The notes: generated by a model from the sequence alone, not told the origin. DNA of 62,314 bases from Thermovibrio sp. (GCA_015490195.1 WFYG01000028.1:1-62314), one strand, 5' to 3'; counted from the first letter of the stretch, positions 44,156-53,213 are shown. A program made the numbers and translations.

Positions 44156-44792
44156 CCCGGCAGCCAGTCAGCCTGCTGTAAAGGTGAGCAAGAAGGTTGA
44201 GAGGGAATTCTTTCACGCATTAAGGAATAACGACTTTAAGAAAGTAGAAGAGCTCATAGCCTCAGGGAAGGTCCCTGTTGACTTCAGAAACAAGTTTGAC
44301 CAGACGCCCCTTTACTACGCAGTAGACGCAAACAACGTCCAGTTTGCAGAATTCCTGATAGAACACGGAGCAAAGGTTAATACAAAAGACTACTTCGGAT
44401 TTACCCCTCTCCACGAGGCCGTAGTAAGGGGAAGTTACAAGGTGGCAAAGCTCCTGATAGAGAAGGGAGCTGACGTCAACGCAAAAGATAAGTACGGCTA
44501 CACTCCACTTCACCTTACCGCTATTTACAACAGACCTAAAATAGCACAGCTCCTCATAAAACACGGCGCAGACGTAAACGCTAAAGACAACTACGGAAAC
44601 ACTCCACTCCACTACTGCGGAACAACGCCGGGAACGGTAAAAGTTACAAAAGTCCTTCTTGAAAACGGTGCAGACCCAACAGTTAAGAACATGAGAGGGA
44701 AAACGCCGTTAGACCTTGCAAACGAGACCAAGAACTTTCCCGTTTCAAGGCTTATTGCAAAATACCTCAGTGAGAAGAAAGAGAAGCCGTGA
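44100..44792 (+). CDS. Exported ankyrin-repeat protein
   Basis: A signal peptide (MKRAVLLAASIVLTTPLISPAAS) is followed by about five ankyrin repeats with the usual TPLHxAxxxGxxxxxxxLLxxGADVNAKD pattern, for example GFTPLHEAVVRGSYKVAKLL. The protein is 230 residues and should work in the periplasm by binding another protein. It starts 56 bases inside the mfd 3' end and its stop overlaps the next start (GTGA). Confidence 0.85.
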   Translation: MKRAVLLAASIVLTTPLISPAASQPAVKVSKKVEREFFHALRNNDFKKVEELIASGKVPVDFRNKFDQTPLYYAVDANNVQFAEFLIEHGAKVNTKDYFGFTPLHEAVVRGSYKVAKLLIEKGADVNAKDKYGYTPLHLTAIYNRPKIAQLLIKHGADVNAKDNYGNTPLHYCGTTPGTVKVTKVLLENGADPTVKNMRGKTPLDLANETKNFPVSRLIAKYLSEKKEKP

Positions 44793-45076
44793 TTAAACTC
44801 CTCCTGATGGCCGTCGTCGTCCTCTTCTTCCTGTTCCTATTCTTTTTCCTCCTCGCCCTGTTTTTTTCGGTGTTATTTAGTTTTTTCAACTGTATGGAGG
44901 AGAGACTTGGGGAGACACCCTCAAAACTCCTCCTTTCCCTATCAGGAACCGTCGGGTTTCTCCTCCTGGTTCTCAGCTGGTTTGAGATGAAAGTTCACTT
45001 CGTCCAGATAGGAGCTCTCCTCATAACCGTTTCAACGCTCAACTTCCTCTCTGAGCCCACTAAACTCCCAGCTTAA
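44789..45076 (+). CDS. Small integral membrane protein of unknown function
   Basis: This 95-residue protein has a long hydrophobic N-terminus (LLLMAVVVLFFLFLFFFLLALFF, two parts) and two further hydrophobic stretches, suggesting three spans. The start is GTG at 44789, overlapping the ankyrin stop. I recognise no family. It converges on the DUF1439-like gene with a 17-base overlap. Confidence 0.5.
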   Translation: MIKLLLMAVVVLFFLFLFFFLLALFFSVLFSFFNCMEERLGETPSKLLLSLSGTVGFLLLVLSWFEMKVHFVQIGALLITVSTLNFLSEPTKLPA

Positions 45077-45548
45077 CAACAACCTTACCCTTTTCAACGG
45101 TTATCCCCTTAACAAGGCGCGCCTTTTCACCCTCAAGCCTGTAAACCGGAATTCTCTTAAAAACAGTCCTGAAGAGAGAGGAGATTATCCTTCCTGTCTT
45201 TTCAGAGAGGAATCTTTTACCGTTAATGTCAAGCTCTTTAGTTTCAAGGTCTGTAAGGTAAATGGTTCTACTCTTTGGGTCGTACTGAAATTTTCCAACT
45301 GCATCAACCTTTCCTTTTATCTCAGGTCCTATGGGAGGCTCTACAGAGAGGTCAAGGATAACCTCTCCTTTGTTGTTTCCTAGAAGTTTCAGCTTGGGAT
45401 CCTCAAGTTTAACCTTGCTTAAGTAAACCTCCTTCTCTACGGGAAACACCTTCTGAAGCCTGGCGTTCAGCTCAGACTCCGGAATGGTAAGGTTGTAGGC
45501 ACAGGCAAAGGTAAAGAGAAGAAATGGAAAGAGAAGAAACTTCCGCAC
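45060..45548 (-). CDS. DUF1439-like lipoprotein (YceB type)
   Basis: The start chosen is GTG at 45548, six bases past a GGAGG site; this gives a clean lipoprotein signal (MRKFLLFPFLLFTFAC) with Cys at residue 16. Codons further upstream (ATG 45572) would add a basic, less signal-like stretch. The mature 147 residues are rich in strands (LSKVKLEDPKLKLLG, GEVILDLSVEPPIGPEIKG) and recall the DUF1439/YceB lipid-binding lipoproteins. The function is unknown. It is divergent from the porin gene across a Pho-box-like repeat. Confidence 0.65.
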   Translation of the reverse strand: MRKFLLFPFLLFTFACAYNLTIPESELNARLQKVFPVEKEVYLSKVKLEDPKLKLLGNNKGEVILDLSVEPPIGPEIKGKVDAVGKFQYDPKSRTIYLTDLETKELDINGKRFLSEKTGRIISSLFRTVFKRIPVYRLEGEKARLVKGITVEKGKVVVKLGV

Positions 45549-45577
45549 ACTCCACCTCCGATAATTTTTCATCAAGT

Positions 45578-45594
45578 TTAACAGTTCCTTAACA
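45578..45594. promoter_or_regulatory. Pho-box-like tandem repeat upstream of the porin gene
   Basis: TTAACA (45578-45583), five bases, then TTAACA (45589-45594). This is the Bacillus PhoP-box spacing; on the other strand it reads CTGTTAA-N4-CTGTTAA, the 7+4+7 layout of proteobacterial Pho boxes. A possible -10, TAATAG, lies at 45602-45607. It lies between the DUF1439-like lipoprotein and the porin/PstS genes. Confidence 0.5.
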
Positions 45595-45638
45595 GGTTAG
45601 GTAATAGACTTCTTTTAAGCAAAAAACGGAGGTGAGAA

Positions 45639-46793
45639 ATGGGGATAAGAAAGACTCTCTTAACCGCAGCTTTAACAGTAGCAGGTTTATCCTCTGTAGC
45701 AGAGGCAGACACAATTCTCATCAACGGAACGCCTGTAAGCCACCTCTACGTTGACAGTGAGGGAAGGCTATACCTGACTCCGGGACCCGGAAGGAGACCA
45801 GTTGAGATAAAAATACCTTCACACAGTTCTGAGTTAACTCCTGTAGCTACAAAAGATGAAAAGATAAAGATAGGGGGAACGGCCTACATCCACTACGATG
45901 TAGATATGAGAAACCCTAACCATAACAATGCCTTCAAAATCACAAGGAACTACATAGAGCTCCGCGGCTACTTCAACGGTAAAGACTACTTCAGAACAAC
46001 CTTAGACGTTAAACAGGAAGAAAATTCCGGCGGAAACATGGACGGTTCCTACGTTGCAAGGCTCAAGTACGCCTACGTTTATTTCCACAACGTGCTCCCC
46101 TACACTGGAGTTGAGTTGGGCCTTGCCCATAGACCCTGGATAGATTGGGAAGAGCACCACGGATGGCTACACAGGGACGTTGAAGAGACTCTCATTGAGA
46201 ACCACGAAGGAGCAGGACTTCTAAACTCTGCAGACCTTGGAGTTAATTTTAAAGGAAAATACGGCATAGCTTCATGGTCTTTTGGAATCTTCAACGGAGA
46301 GGGCTACCACGGAACAGAAAACAGCGACCACTTTGGAAAGTCTATAGAGGCAAGGCTTTCTCTTAACCTCTTTGACGGGTTTACGCTCTCTGGCCACACA
46401 GCCCACATGTTTGATCTTAAGAATGAAGACATGGACAGGCACATTTACCAGATCCACGCCGTTTACAACAACCCTTACATCTTAGTTGCAGCCCAGTATA
46501 TCTGGGACAAGGACGACTACTACCACTCCTCCGACATTGACCAGAAAGGTTACTCTGTAAACGCAGACCTTAAACTCAAACCGTTTACAGGTTACGCCTT
46601 AGGCCTCTTTGGAAGGTACGACCACTGGGATCCAAACGACGACCAACCAAACGACGAGAGAGACCACTTCGTTTACGGTGGATGGTGGGACTACAGCAAA
46701 CACGTAAGGTTTACACTGGCTAACGACAGGCTTATAGACGATGCTGGAAAAGATAAAAACACTCTAATGGGAGTAGCTCAGGTTAAGTGGTAG
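45639..46793 (+). CDS. Outer-membrane porin (phosphate-selective porin O/P-like)
   Basis: A signal peptide (TAALTVAGLSSVAEA) leads to a 360-residue region dominated by alternating strands with aromatic girdles (YIELRGYFNGKDYFRTTLDV, YVARLKYAYVYFHN), ending in a terminal tryptophan (VAQVKW). The pattern and the downstream pstS fit the porin O/P group, which carries anions such as phosphate. The substrate is inferred from context only. An ACGGAGG site precedes the ATG. Confidence 0.72.
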   Translation: MGIRKTLLTAALTVAGLSSVAEADTILINGTPVSHLYVDSEGRLYLTPGPGRRPVEIKIPSHSSELTPVATKDEKIKIGGTAYIHYDVDMRNPNHNNAFKITRNYIELRGYFNGKDYFRTTLDVKQEENSGGNMDGSYVARLKYAYVYFHNVLPYTGVELGLAHRPWIDWEEHHGWLHRDVEETLIENHEGAGLLNSADLGVNFKGKYGIASWSFGIFNGEGYHGTENSDHFGKSIEARLSLNLFDGFTLSGHTAHMFDLKNEDMDRHIYQIHAVYNNPYILVAAQYIWDKDDYYHSSDIDQKGYSVNADLKLKPFTGYALGLFGRYDHWDPNDDQPNDERDHFVYGGWWDYSKHVRFTLANDRLIDDAGKDKNTLMGVAQVKW

Positions 46794-46846
46794 GGGGCCT
46801 CCCCTCCCTTTTATATACTACTTAATAAAAATGCAGGAGGAAGAAG

Positions 46847-47914
46847 ATGAGAAAGTTAATGGCCATATCACTCTCTTCAGCCCTACTCCTCTTTGGATGC
46901 TTTGGTGGAGGAGAGAAAAAGGCTCAGCAAGGGGCTGAGAAGGGAGCTCCCAAAAAAGAGAGCAAAATCGTAATCAACGGAGCAGGAGCAACGTTCCCAT
47001 ACCCGGTTTACGTTAACTGGGCAAAAGAGTACGAAAAAGCCACAGGAATTAAGGTCAACTACCAGGGAATCGGTTCCGGCGGTGGAATCAGACAGGTTAC
47101 AGAGAGGGTTGTTGATTTTGGCGGCTCAGACAAGATGCTCTCTCCTCAGGAGCTTGACAAGAGAAGACTCTACCAGTTTCCTGCAATAATCGGTTCAATC
47201 GTTGTTGTCTACAACCTTCCCGGAGTGGGAGATACAGAACTTAAACTCTCTAACAGAGACGTATGCGACATCTTCATGGGCAAGGTTAAATACTGGGACA
47301 ACCCTGAAATCAAAAACGATAATCCAAACGTCAAACTTCCCCACCAAAGAATAACTGTAATCCACAGGGCAGAGGGTTCCGGAACAACCTGGAACTTCAC
47401 ATACTGGCTCAGTCAGGTGTGCCCTGAGTGGAAAAAGAAGGTGGGCTACGGAAAGGTTGTTGAGTGGCCTACAGGAATCGGTGCAAAAGGAAACGCAGGC
47501 GTAACAAACTACGTTAAGCAGACCCCGGGGGCCATCGGCTACGTTGAGTATGCCTACAAGCTCCAGAACAACCTTTCAGCTGCACAGCTTCAGTCTAAAG
47601 ACGGAAACTTCGTTAAGCCAACAGAGGAGTCTTTTAAAGCTGCGGCATCCCACGCAAGTTGGAAACCTGAAAGCCACTTCTACCTTCCCGGGAACCTTCT
47701 CCTCCAGCCAGGTAAAGACAGCTGGCCTCTAACTGCTGCAAGCATGATTCTCCTTCCGAGGGAGAAGAAAGAGAGGAACAAACTGGTTATAGACTTCTTT
47801 GACTGGTCATTTAAAAACGGAGATCAGATAGCTGTAAAACTTGGATACGTTCCGCTTCCAGAATCTACAAAGGAGATGATAAGGAACTACTGGAAGAACG
47901 TTGTTCTGAAATAA
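46847..47914 (+). CDS. pstS: Phosphate ABC transporter substrate-binding protein
   Basis: PstS captures phosphate in the periplasm. It has a lipoprotein-like signal (SSALLLFGC) and the ligand-binding motifs GAGATFPYPVYVNWAKEY, YQGIGSGGGIRQV, FGGSDKML and HRAEGSGTTWNF. The 355 residues are full length. The usual pstC, pstA, pstB and phoU genes are not next to it; a bidirectional terminator follows. An AGGAGG site lies ahead of the ATG, and 53 bases separate it from the porin. Confidence 0.93.
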   Translation: MRKLMAISLSSALLLFGCFGGGEKKAQQGAEKGAPKKESKIVINGAGATFPYPVYVNWAKEYEKATGIKVNYQGIGSGGGIRQVTERVVDFGGSDKMLSPQELDKRRLYQFPAIIGSIVVVYNLPGVGDTELKLSNRDVCDIFMGKVKYWDNPEIKNDNPNVKLPHQRITVIHRAEGSGTTWNFTYWLSQVCPEWKKKVGYGKVVEWPTGIGAKGNAGVTNYVKQTPGAIGYVEYAYKLQNNLSAAQLQSKDGNFVKPTEESFKAAASHASWKPESHFYLPGNLLLQPGKDSWPLTAASMILLPREKKERNKLVIDFFDWSFKNGDQIAVKLGYVPLPESTKEMIRNYWKNVVLK

Positions 47915-47935
47915 GAGTTTTAAGTGGAAGGATAG

Positions 47936-47961
47936 AAAGGGGGCTTAAAGCCCCCTTTTTT
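47936..47961. terminator. Strong bidirectional rho-independent terminator
   Basis: AAAGGGGGC (47936-47944) pairs with GCCCCCTTT (47950-47958) around TTAAA, followed on the plus strand by a six-T run (47956-47961). It ends pstS; on the minus strand it also follows the peroxiredoxin stop, with three T residues only. Confidence 0.85.
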
Positions 47962-47966
47962 ATTTG

Positions 47967-48569
47967 TTAAGAGAGGATGTCTTCTATTGTAACAACAGTT
48001 CCAACTTTTCCTGCGATGTCTGGACCGGGCTTAAGTGTCTTCTTGCCAGGCCTCCAGTTTGCAGGGCAAACCTCGTCTGGATGCTCGTAAACGTACTTCC
48101 AGGCAGCAAGCTGGCGGAGAAGCTCGTTAACGTTCCTACCAACAGGTGGGTTAAGAACTTCCTCAGCTACGATAACGCCGTCGGGGTTGATGATGAACCT
48201 ACCCCTTCTTGCAAGACCGGCTTCCTCAATGTAAACGCCGTAAGCCCTTGCAGTTTCGCCCGTTGGGTCTGCACCAAGAGGGAACTTGAGGTCTTTGAGG
48301 AGAGGTTCAGTTTCGCAGAAGATCTGGTGGCTGAAGTGTGTATCTGTAGATACTGCGAGAACGTCTGCTCCAAGCTCCCTGATCTCGTCAATTTTTGCGT
48401 TTACAGCAGCGATCTCAGTTGGGCAGACAAAAGTAAAGTCTGCAGGATAGAAACAGAGAACTAAGAACTTTCCGGCGTAGTCGGAGAGTTTAACCTCTGT
48501 GTAGGTCTTCTTGACCGGGTCGTAAGCGTTAAGGCAGAAATCTGGGGCTTTCTGTCCGACGAGTGCCAT
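47967..48569 (-). CDS. 2-Cys peroxiredoxin (AhpC/Prx1 type)
   Basis: This enzyme reduces hydrogen and organic peroxides. The peroxidatic cysteine is in FTFVCPTEIAA (residue 49) and the resolving cysteine in EVCPANWRPG near residue 170. The 200-residue length and both motifs fit typical 2-Cys AhpC-like enzymes. An AAGGAGGAGG site precedes the ATG. A Fur/PerR-like box overlaps its predicted promoter. No ahpF reductase is nearby, so the electron donor is unknown. Confidence 0.93.
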   Translation of the reverse strand: MALVGQKAPDFCLNAYDPVKKTYTEVKLSDYAGKFLVLCFYPADFTFVCPTEIAAVNAKIDEIRELGADVLAVSTDTHFSHQIFCETEPLLKDLKFPLGADPTGETARAYGVYIEEAGLARRGRFIINPDGVIVAEEVLNPPVGRNVNELLRQLAAWKYVYEHPDEVCPANWRPGKKTLKPGPDIAGKVGTVVTIEDILS

Positions 48570-48604
48570 CGCCTCCTCCTTTTTCAGTAGTTTGTTCTGT
48601 GTTA

Positions 48605-48633
48605 ATGATAATAATTAGCAATTAAAAATTCAA
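48605..48633 (-). promoter_or_regulatory. Peroxiredoxin promoter with Fur/PerR-like box
   Basis: On the minus strand TTGAAT (48633-48628) and TATCAT (48610-48605) are 17 bases apart. Overlapping the -10, TGATAAT-A-ATTAGCA (48606-48620) matches the 7-1-7 Fur/PerR consensus TGATAATnATTATCA with one mismatch. This suggests metal- or peroxide-dependent repression. Confidence 0.6.
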
Positions 48634-48767
48634 GGCAACAAAATCTATATTACAGGAATATTCTATAGAAAATTTCAATAGATATAATTGGAAATGTTGG
48701 TCTTTTATTTCACACAAACGATTTCCAAGGGCTAATTTTTTAACGAAAACTCTTTTAAAGGAGCTCC

Positions 48768-51581
48768 ATGAAAGACCGCATCGTAATAAGAGGCGCAAGG
48801 CAGCACAACTTAAAGAACGTTGACCTTGAAATACCGAAGAATAAGCTGGTTGTAATAACGGGAGTTTCTGGCTCCGGGAAGTCTTCTTTAGCCTTTGACA
48901 CCCTCTACGCCGAAGGGCAGAGGAGATACGTTGAAAGTTTGTCTGCCTACGCAAGGCAGTTCTTACAGCTCATGGAGAAGCCGGATGTTGACCTGATTGA
49001 AGGACTTTCTCCGGCAATATCAATTGAGCAGAAGACCGTCTCTAAAAACCCCAGGTCAACAGTTGGAACGACAACTGAGATACACGACTACCTGAGGCTC
49101 CTCTTTGCAAGGGCTGGAACTCCTTACTGTCCAACCTGTAACGTTCCGATAGAGCCCCAAACTGTTCAGGAGATTGTTGACAGGATTTTAAAGCTTGAAG
49201 GTAAACGTGTAATTATCATCTCTCCCGTTGTGAGGGAAAGGAAAGGGGAGCACAGGGAGCTCCTTGAGAAACTGATAAAGCAGGGATTCAGACGTTTCAG
49301 GATAGACGGAAAAGAGTATAGAGCAGAGGAGGTTTTAAACCTTAAACTGGAGAAAAAGGTTAAGCACACAGTTGAGGTAATTGTTGACAGGCTGAAAGTC
49401 TCTGAGAAGTCAAAGACGAGGATTGCAGACTCTGTTGAGATAGCCGTTAAACTCTCAGACGGCCTCGTAATCGTTCAGGACTACGAAACGAAAAAAGAGG
49501 AGACCTACTCAACAAAGGGCTCCTGCCCAATTTGCGGCTTCAGCTACAGGGAGATCTCGCCGAGGCTCTTTTCATTTAACAGCCCCCTTGGAGCGTGCCC
49601 AGAGTGCGGAGGGCTTGGATTCAGGTTAGCAGTTGACCCGGAGCTCCTACTAGACTTTGATGCCCCTCTCATTGAATCTGTTGAGCTTGTAAACAGGGCA
49701 AAGTTTGAGTATCTGATTGATTTAATAGAAACGGGGTGCGAGGAGCTGGGGATTTCCCCTTACACCCCCGTTAAAGAGCTGAGCAGAGAGGAGTTTAACT
49801 TCCTCTTCTACTCAGAAAAACAGCCTGTAAGAGTGTATAACACGGTTCCCTACAGCCGGGGGAACTACAGGCCTTACTACTTTGAAGGAATAATCAGACA
49901 CCTTGAGAGGCGATACCACGAGAGCGAGTCTGAATACGTCAAAGAGTTGATAGAGCCTTACTTAAGGGAAGTTGAGTGTAAGGCCTGCGGCGGAAAGAGG
50001 CTGAACAGAGAAGCCCTCTCTGTGAGGGTTGGCGGGAAGAACATAGCTGAGCTTGAGTCTATGACCGTTGAGGAGTGCTACAGGTTTTTTGAGGAGCTGG
50101 AATTCAAGGGACAGAAGGCCGTAATAGCCGAAAGGGTTTTAAAGGAGATAAAGAACAGACTGAAGTTCCTTTTAGACGTAGGCCTTGACTACCTGACCTT
50201 AGACAGGAGAACTTCAACCCTTTCAGGGGGAGAATCTCAGAGGATAAGGCTCGCAACACAAATAGGCTCAAGGCTTTCAGGCGTTCTATACGTTCTAGAT
50301 GAGCCGAGCATAGGGCTCCACCAGAGGGACAACAGAAGGCTGATTGAAACCTTAAAGAGCCTGAGAGACCTTGGGAATACCGTAATCGTTGTTGAGCACG
50401 ACATTGAAACCATAGAGAGCGCCGATTTCGTTGTTGACATGGGCCCTGGAGCGGGGGTTCACGGGGGAGAGGTTGTTGCAACGGGAACTCCTGAAGAGAT
50501 AAAAGAAAATCCAAATTCCCTCACCGGTAAATACCTATCAGGGAAGCTGAAGATAGAGACTCCGAAGGAGAGGAGGAAACCAACGGGTAAGTGGCTGAGA
50601 GTAGTAGGGGCAGCTGAGCACAACCTGAAGAACATAACGGTTGAGTTTCCCTTAGGGCTCTTTGTCTGTGTAACGGGGGTTTCAGGTTCAGGTAAGTCAA
50701 CGCTCGTTAACGAGATACTCTACAAAGCGCTGGCAAAGGAGATTTACGGAAGTAAGGTAATTCCAGGGAAACATGAAAGGATTGAAGGACTTGAGCACAT
50801 AGATAAGGTTGTTCGGGTTGACCAGTCTCCAATCGGGAGGACTCCAAGGTCTAACCCGGCCACCTACGTTGACGTTTTTACTCCCATAAGGGAGCTCTTT
50901 GCAGCAACGCCAGAGGCAAGGGCAAGGGGGTATAAGAAGGGAAGGTTCTCCTTTAACGTTCCAGGCGGAAGGTGTGAGGCCTGCAAGGGAGACGGAGTTG
51001 TGAAGATTGAGATGCACTTTCTACCAGACGTTTACGTAACCTGTGACGTCTGCGGCGGAAAACGATTCAACAGGGAAACTCTGGAAATTACCTACAAAGG
51101 GAAAAACATCTACGACGTTCTTGAAATGACTGTTGAAGAGGCGATGGAGTTCTTCAGGAACCATCCAAAAATCTTTAACAAGTTGAAAACCTTATACGAT
51201 GTAGGGCTGGGCTACATAAAGTTGGGACAGCCTGCAACAACACTCTCAGGTGGAGAGGCACAGAGGGTTAAGCTGGCTAAGGAGCTCTCTAAGAGGGGAA
51301 CGGGAAGGACCGTTTACATATTAGACGAGCCCACAACGGGGCTCCACATCCACGACGTTAAGAAGCTTATTGAGGTTCTCCAGAGGTTAGTTGACAAGGG
51401 AAACACGGTAATCGTGATAGAGCACAATCTTGACTTTATCAAGTGTGCAGACTGGATTGTTGACCTCGGCCCTGAAGGTGGAGAGAGGGGAGGAAGGGTA
51501 GTTGCAGCGGGAACGCCGGAGGATGTTGCAAAGACCGATACCTGGACTGGTAAATTCCTGAGGGAAGTTCTTAAAACATAA
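48768..51581 (+). CDS. uvrA: Excinuclease ABC subunit A
   Basis: UvrA is the damage-recognition ATPase of nucleotide excision repair. The 937 residues carry two ABC modules with Walker [14 protein letters not shown] and [13 protein letters not shown], signature motifs [12 protein letters not shown] and [12 protein letters not shown], and zinc fingers (CPIC/CPEC and CEAC/CDVC). The ATG stands immediately after a GGAGCTCC octamer (48760-48767) that would serve as a very close ribosome site. mfd, its partner in transcription-coupled repair, is 4.6 kb upstream. Confidence 0.96.
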   Translation: MKDRIVIRGARQHNLKNVDLEIPKNKLVVITGVSGSGKSSLAFDTLYAEGQRRYVESLSAYARQFLQLMEKPDVDLIEGLSPAISIEQKTVSKNPRSTVGTTTEIHDYLRLLFARAGTPYCPTCNVPIEPQTVQEIVDRILKLEGKRVIIISPVVRERKGEHRELLEKLIKQGFRRFRIDGKEYRAEEVLNLKLEKKVKHTVEVIVDRLKVSEKSKTRIADSVEIAVKLSDGLVIVQDYETKKEETYSTKGSCPICGFSYREISPRLFSFNSPLGACPECGGLGFRLAVDPELLLDFDAPLIESVELVNRAKFEYLIDLIETGCEELGISPYTPVKELSREEFNFLFYSEKQPVRVYNTVPYSRGNYRPYYFEGIIRHLERRYHESESEYVKELIEPYLREVECKACGGKRLNREALSVRVGGKNIAELESMTVEECYRFFEELEFKGQKAVIAERVLKEIKNRLKFLLDVGLDYLTLDRRTSTLSGGESQRIRLATQIGSRLSGVLYVLDEPSIGLHQRDNRRLIETLKSLRDLGNTVIVVEHDIETIESADFVVDMGPGAGVHGGEVVATGTPEEIKENPNSLTGKYLSGKLKIETPKERRKPTGKWLRVVGAAEHNLKNITVEFPLGLFVCVTGVSGSGKSTLVNEILYKALAKEIYGSKVIPGKHERIEGLEHIDKVVRVDQSPIGRTPRSNPATYVDVFTPIRELFAATPEARARGYKKGRFSFNVPGGRCEACKGDGVVKIEMHFLPDVYVTCDVCGGKRFNRETLEITYKGKNIYDVLEMTVEEAMEFFRNHPKIFNKLKTLYDVGLGYIKLGQPATTLSGGEAQRVKLAKELSKRGTGRTVYILDEPTTGLHIHDVKKLIEVLQRLVDKGNTVIVIEHNLDFIKCADWIVDLGPEGGERGGRVVAAGTPEDVAKTDTWTGKFLREVLKT

Positions 51582-51594
51582 GAGGGAGGTTGAA

Positions 51595-51951
51595 ATGAAA
51601 GTTCTTCTCGTCCTCAACAGGCAGCCCTACGACGGAACGGACGTAACCTGGAACGCTTTAAGGCTTGCAGGAAAGCTCCTTGAAAAGGGAGCAGTTGTGA
51701 GGATCTTCCTGATGAACGACGCCGTTGACCTTGCAAGGAACGAAACTGTTAAGCCGGCTTCCTACGACCAAGACCTCGTTGCAATGCTGAAAGATCTGAT
51801 TGCAAGGGGAGCTCCCGTTAAGGTGTGCGGAACCTGTATGGCAAGGTGTGGAATCCACAAGGGGAAACCTTATTACGAAGGGGCTGAGAAGGCCACGATG
51901 AACGACCTTGTTGAGTGGATCCTTGACAGCGATAAAGTTCTAACCTTTTAG
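51595..51951 (+). CDS. DsrE-family protein
   Basis: This 118-residue protein looks like a DsrE/YchN-type sulfur-relay or sulfide-handling protein: KVLLVLNRQPYDGTDVTWNA, VRIFLMNDAVDLARN, and a cysteine-rich VCGTCMARCGI stretch near residue 80-86, where related proteins bind sulfur. A GGGAGG site precedes the ATG. It faces the rhodanese gene across a strong hairpin. Confidence 0.82.
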   Translation: MKVLLVLNRQPYDGTDVTWNALRLAGKLLEKGAVVRIFLMNDAVDLARNETVKPASYDQDLVAMLKDLIARGAPVKVCGTCMARCGIHKGKPYYEGAEKATMNDLVEWILDSDKVLTF

Positions 51952-51955
51952 AAGA

Positions 51956-51981
51956 GGTGAAGGGGAGCTCCCCCCTTCACC
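51956..51981. terminator. Hairpin between convergent DsrE and rhodanese genes
   Basis: GGTGAAGGGG (51956-51965) pairs with CCCCTTCACC (51972-51981), leaving a six-base loop. The octamer GGAGCTCC (51964-51971) lies across it. No T run follows, so it may be a transcript-end stem rather than a classical terminator. Confidence 0.5.
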
Positions 51982-51987
51982 GGCCCA

Positions 51988-52401
51988 CTAAAAGAGCCTG
52001 TTGTAGAGCTCCTTCCCAACAACCCGGGAGAGCTCCACAACTCCACCCCTCAGAACAAAAGTCCTATCAAACCCCAAAAGCCTCAGAGCAACAACAACTG
52101 CCGTTGCTCTTCTGTCTGTGTGGCAGAGAACCAAAACAGTTTTGTTCTTTGGAATTTTCTCTAAGTTCTCCTCCTTAAAGAGCTCGTGCATCGGAATGTA
52201 GAGGGTGTTCTCAAGGCGGGGTGCAAGGAACTCCTGCTCTAATGGTGTCCTGATGTCCAGAATAACGAAATCCTGCTTCTCCTTTATAAGGTCAACAACC
52301 TGCTCCGGCTCAACGGCACAGGGGTTGCTTGCAAGAACTTTCGGCGTAAAGTTTGAAAAGAGGAGCTGAATCCTCTTTAAAATCTCCCCGTTTACATCCA
52401 T
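51988..52401 (-). CDS. Rhodanese-domain sulfurtransferase
   Basis: The C-terminal two thirds of this 137-residue protein is a single rhodanese domain (FVILDIRTPLEQEF, NTLYIPMHEL) with the active cysteine in the loop VLCHTDRRA. The first 45 residues are an extra helical segment. No signal peptide is seen, so it should act in the cytoplasm, moving sulfane sulfur. It lies 20 bases after the cytochrome gene on the same strand, so they probably share a transcript. Confidence 0.85.
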   Translation of the reverse strand: MDVNGEILKRIQLLFSNFTPKVLASNPCAVEPEQVVDLIKEKQDFVILDIRTPLEQEFLAPRLENTLYIPMHELFKEENLEKIPKNKTVLVLCHTDRRATAVVVALRLLGFDRTFVLRGGVVELSRVVGKELYNRLF

Positions 52402-52421
52402 AACAGAACTCCTTTAATCGG

Positions 52422-53156
52422 TTAAGAGAGCTCGTGCATCGTTACTTCGTGACAGAGCCTGCAGTCCATCTTCGTCTTTTGAGCTCCTTTAACTTTGTAG
52501 GGTTTAAAGTTTCCAAAGTGATAGTCGTTCAGCATCTCAACTACTTTTGCCGCAACGGAAGCTGCAAGCCTTGCACACCTTTCAGAACGCTCTTTGCTGT
52601 TGTAGAGAATCGGCCTTCCAAACCTAACAGAGGCCATCTTGCACCACCTCTGAACTGAAACGTGGCAGAGTGGCGAGTGAGAAACACTTTCGGGGAAAGG
52701 TTGCCTACACCAGTTTCCTTTACAGGGAACGTAGGTAGGAAGTGGAGTCTTCTGGTACCAGTCGTAGAGGGTATCTATCATAGCTTTAAAGTCTTTCAGG
52801 TCACATGTAAGATTGAAGATCGCACCTGCAGCGTTAAGGGTTCCACATAATGTTCCCCAGCCTGCGGCACCGCCGCCGCCATACCAGAACATAAGGGTTG
52901 GAATCCCCAAATATGGCCCTCCAACCTTTTCCTGAAGCTCACTTATAACAGCGTTGAAAACTCCGTAGGCACACTCGTGCTGGTAGAAACCGTCGTAGGC
53001 CTTATCTGCCACTCTCTTTGGATCAAGCTTTACGTAAGGAAGCGGGAGCTCAATCTTCTTCTGAGACGCAAAGCTCATTGCAGAACCGACAGTTAAGCCT
53101 GCAACTGCTCCCAATCCTGCTTTTGCAACGTCTTTCAGAAACTTCCTTCTCTCCAC
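52422..53156 (-). CDS. Exported split-Soret-type cytochrome c / C_GCAxxG_C_C family protein
   Basis: The start chosen is GTG at 53156, five bases past AAGGAGG; the frame opens at 53174. The N-terminus has a Tat signal (ERRKFLKDVAKAGLGAVAGL). The body has the cysteine pattern of the C_GCAxxG_C_C family (HECAYGVFNAV, CDLKDF, CKMASVRFG), and there is one haem-binding CRLCH motif near the C-terminus. The length (244) and single late CxxCH resemble split-Soret cytochrome c of Desulfovibrio. The export signal plus the system II genes at 6-8.6 kb support haem attachment. Confidence 0.75.
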   Translation of the reverse strand: MERRKFLKDVAKAGLGAVAGLTVGSAMSFASQKKIELPLPYVKLDPKRVADKAYDGFYQHECAYGVFNAVISELQEKVGGPYLGIPTLMFWYGGGGAAGWGTLCGTLNAAGAIFNLTCDLKDFKAMIDTLYDWYQKTPLPTYVPCKGNWCRQPFPESVSHSPLCHVSVQRWCKMASVRFGRPILYNSKERSERCARLAASVAAKVVEMLNDYHFGNFKPYKVKGAQKTKMDCRLCHEVTMHELS

Positions 53157-53169
53157 GGCACCCTCCTTA

Positions 53170-53205
53170 ACCACTATTTGGTGGTGAAACAGTTTTCATT
53201 ATATC
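53170..53205 (+). promoter_or_regulatory. Promoter and inverted repeat between cytochrome and TrmB genes
   Basis: The inverted repeat ACCAC-TATTTG-GTGGT (53170-53185) overlaps a possible -35 TTGGTG (53178-53183); TATATC (53200-53205) is a possible -10 after 16 bases. The TrmB ATG at 53214 then lies near the expected transcript start. The site could be an operator for the neighbouring regulator. Confidence 0.4.
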
Positions 53206-53213
53206 ATAGGAGT

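Noticed and set aside
48651-48720. TATAAT-like box upstream of uvrA as its promoter
   Set aside because: A TATAAT is present but no acceptable -35 at normal spacing could be found, so it was not listed.
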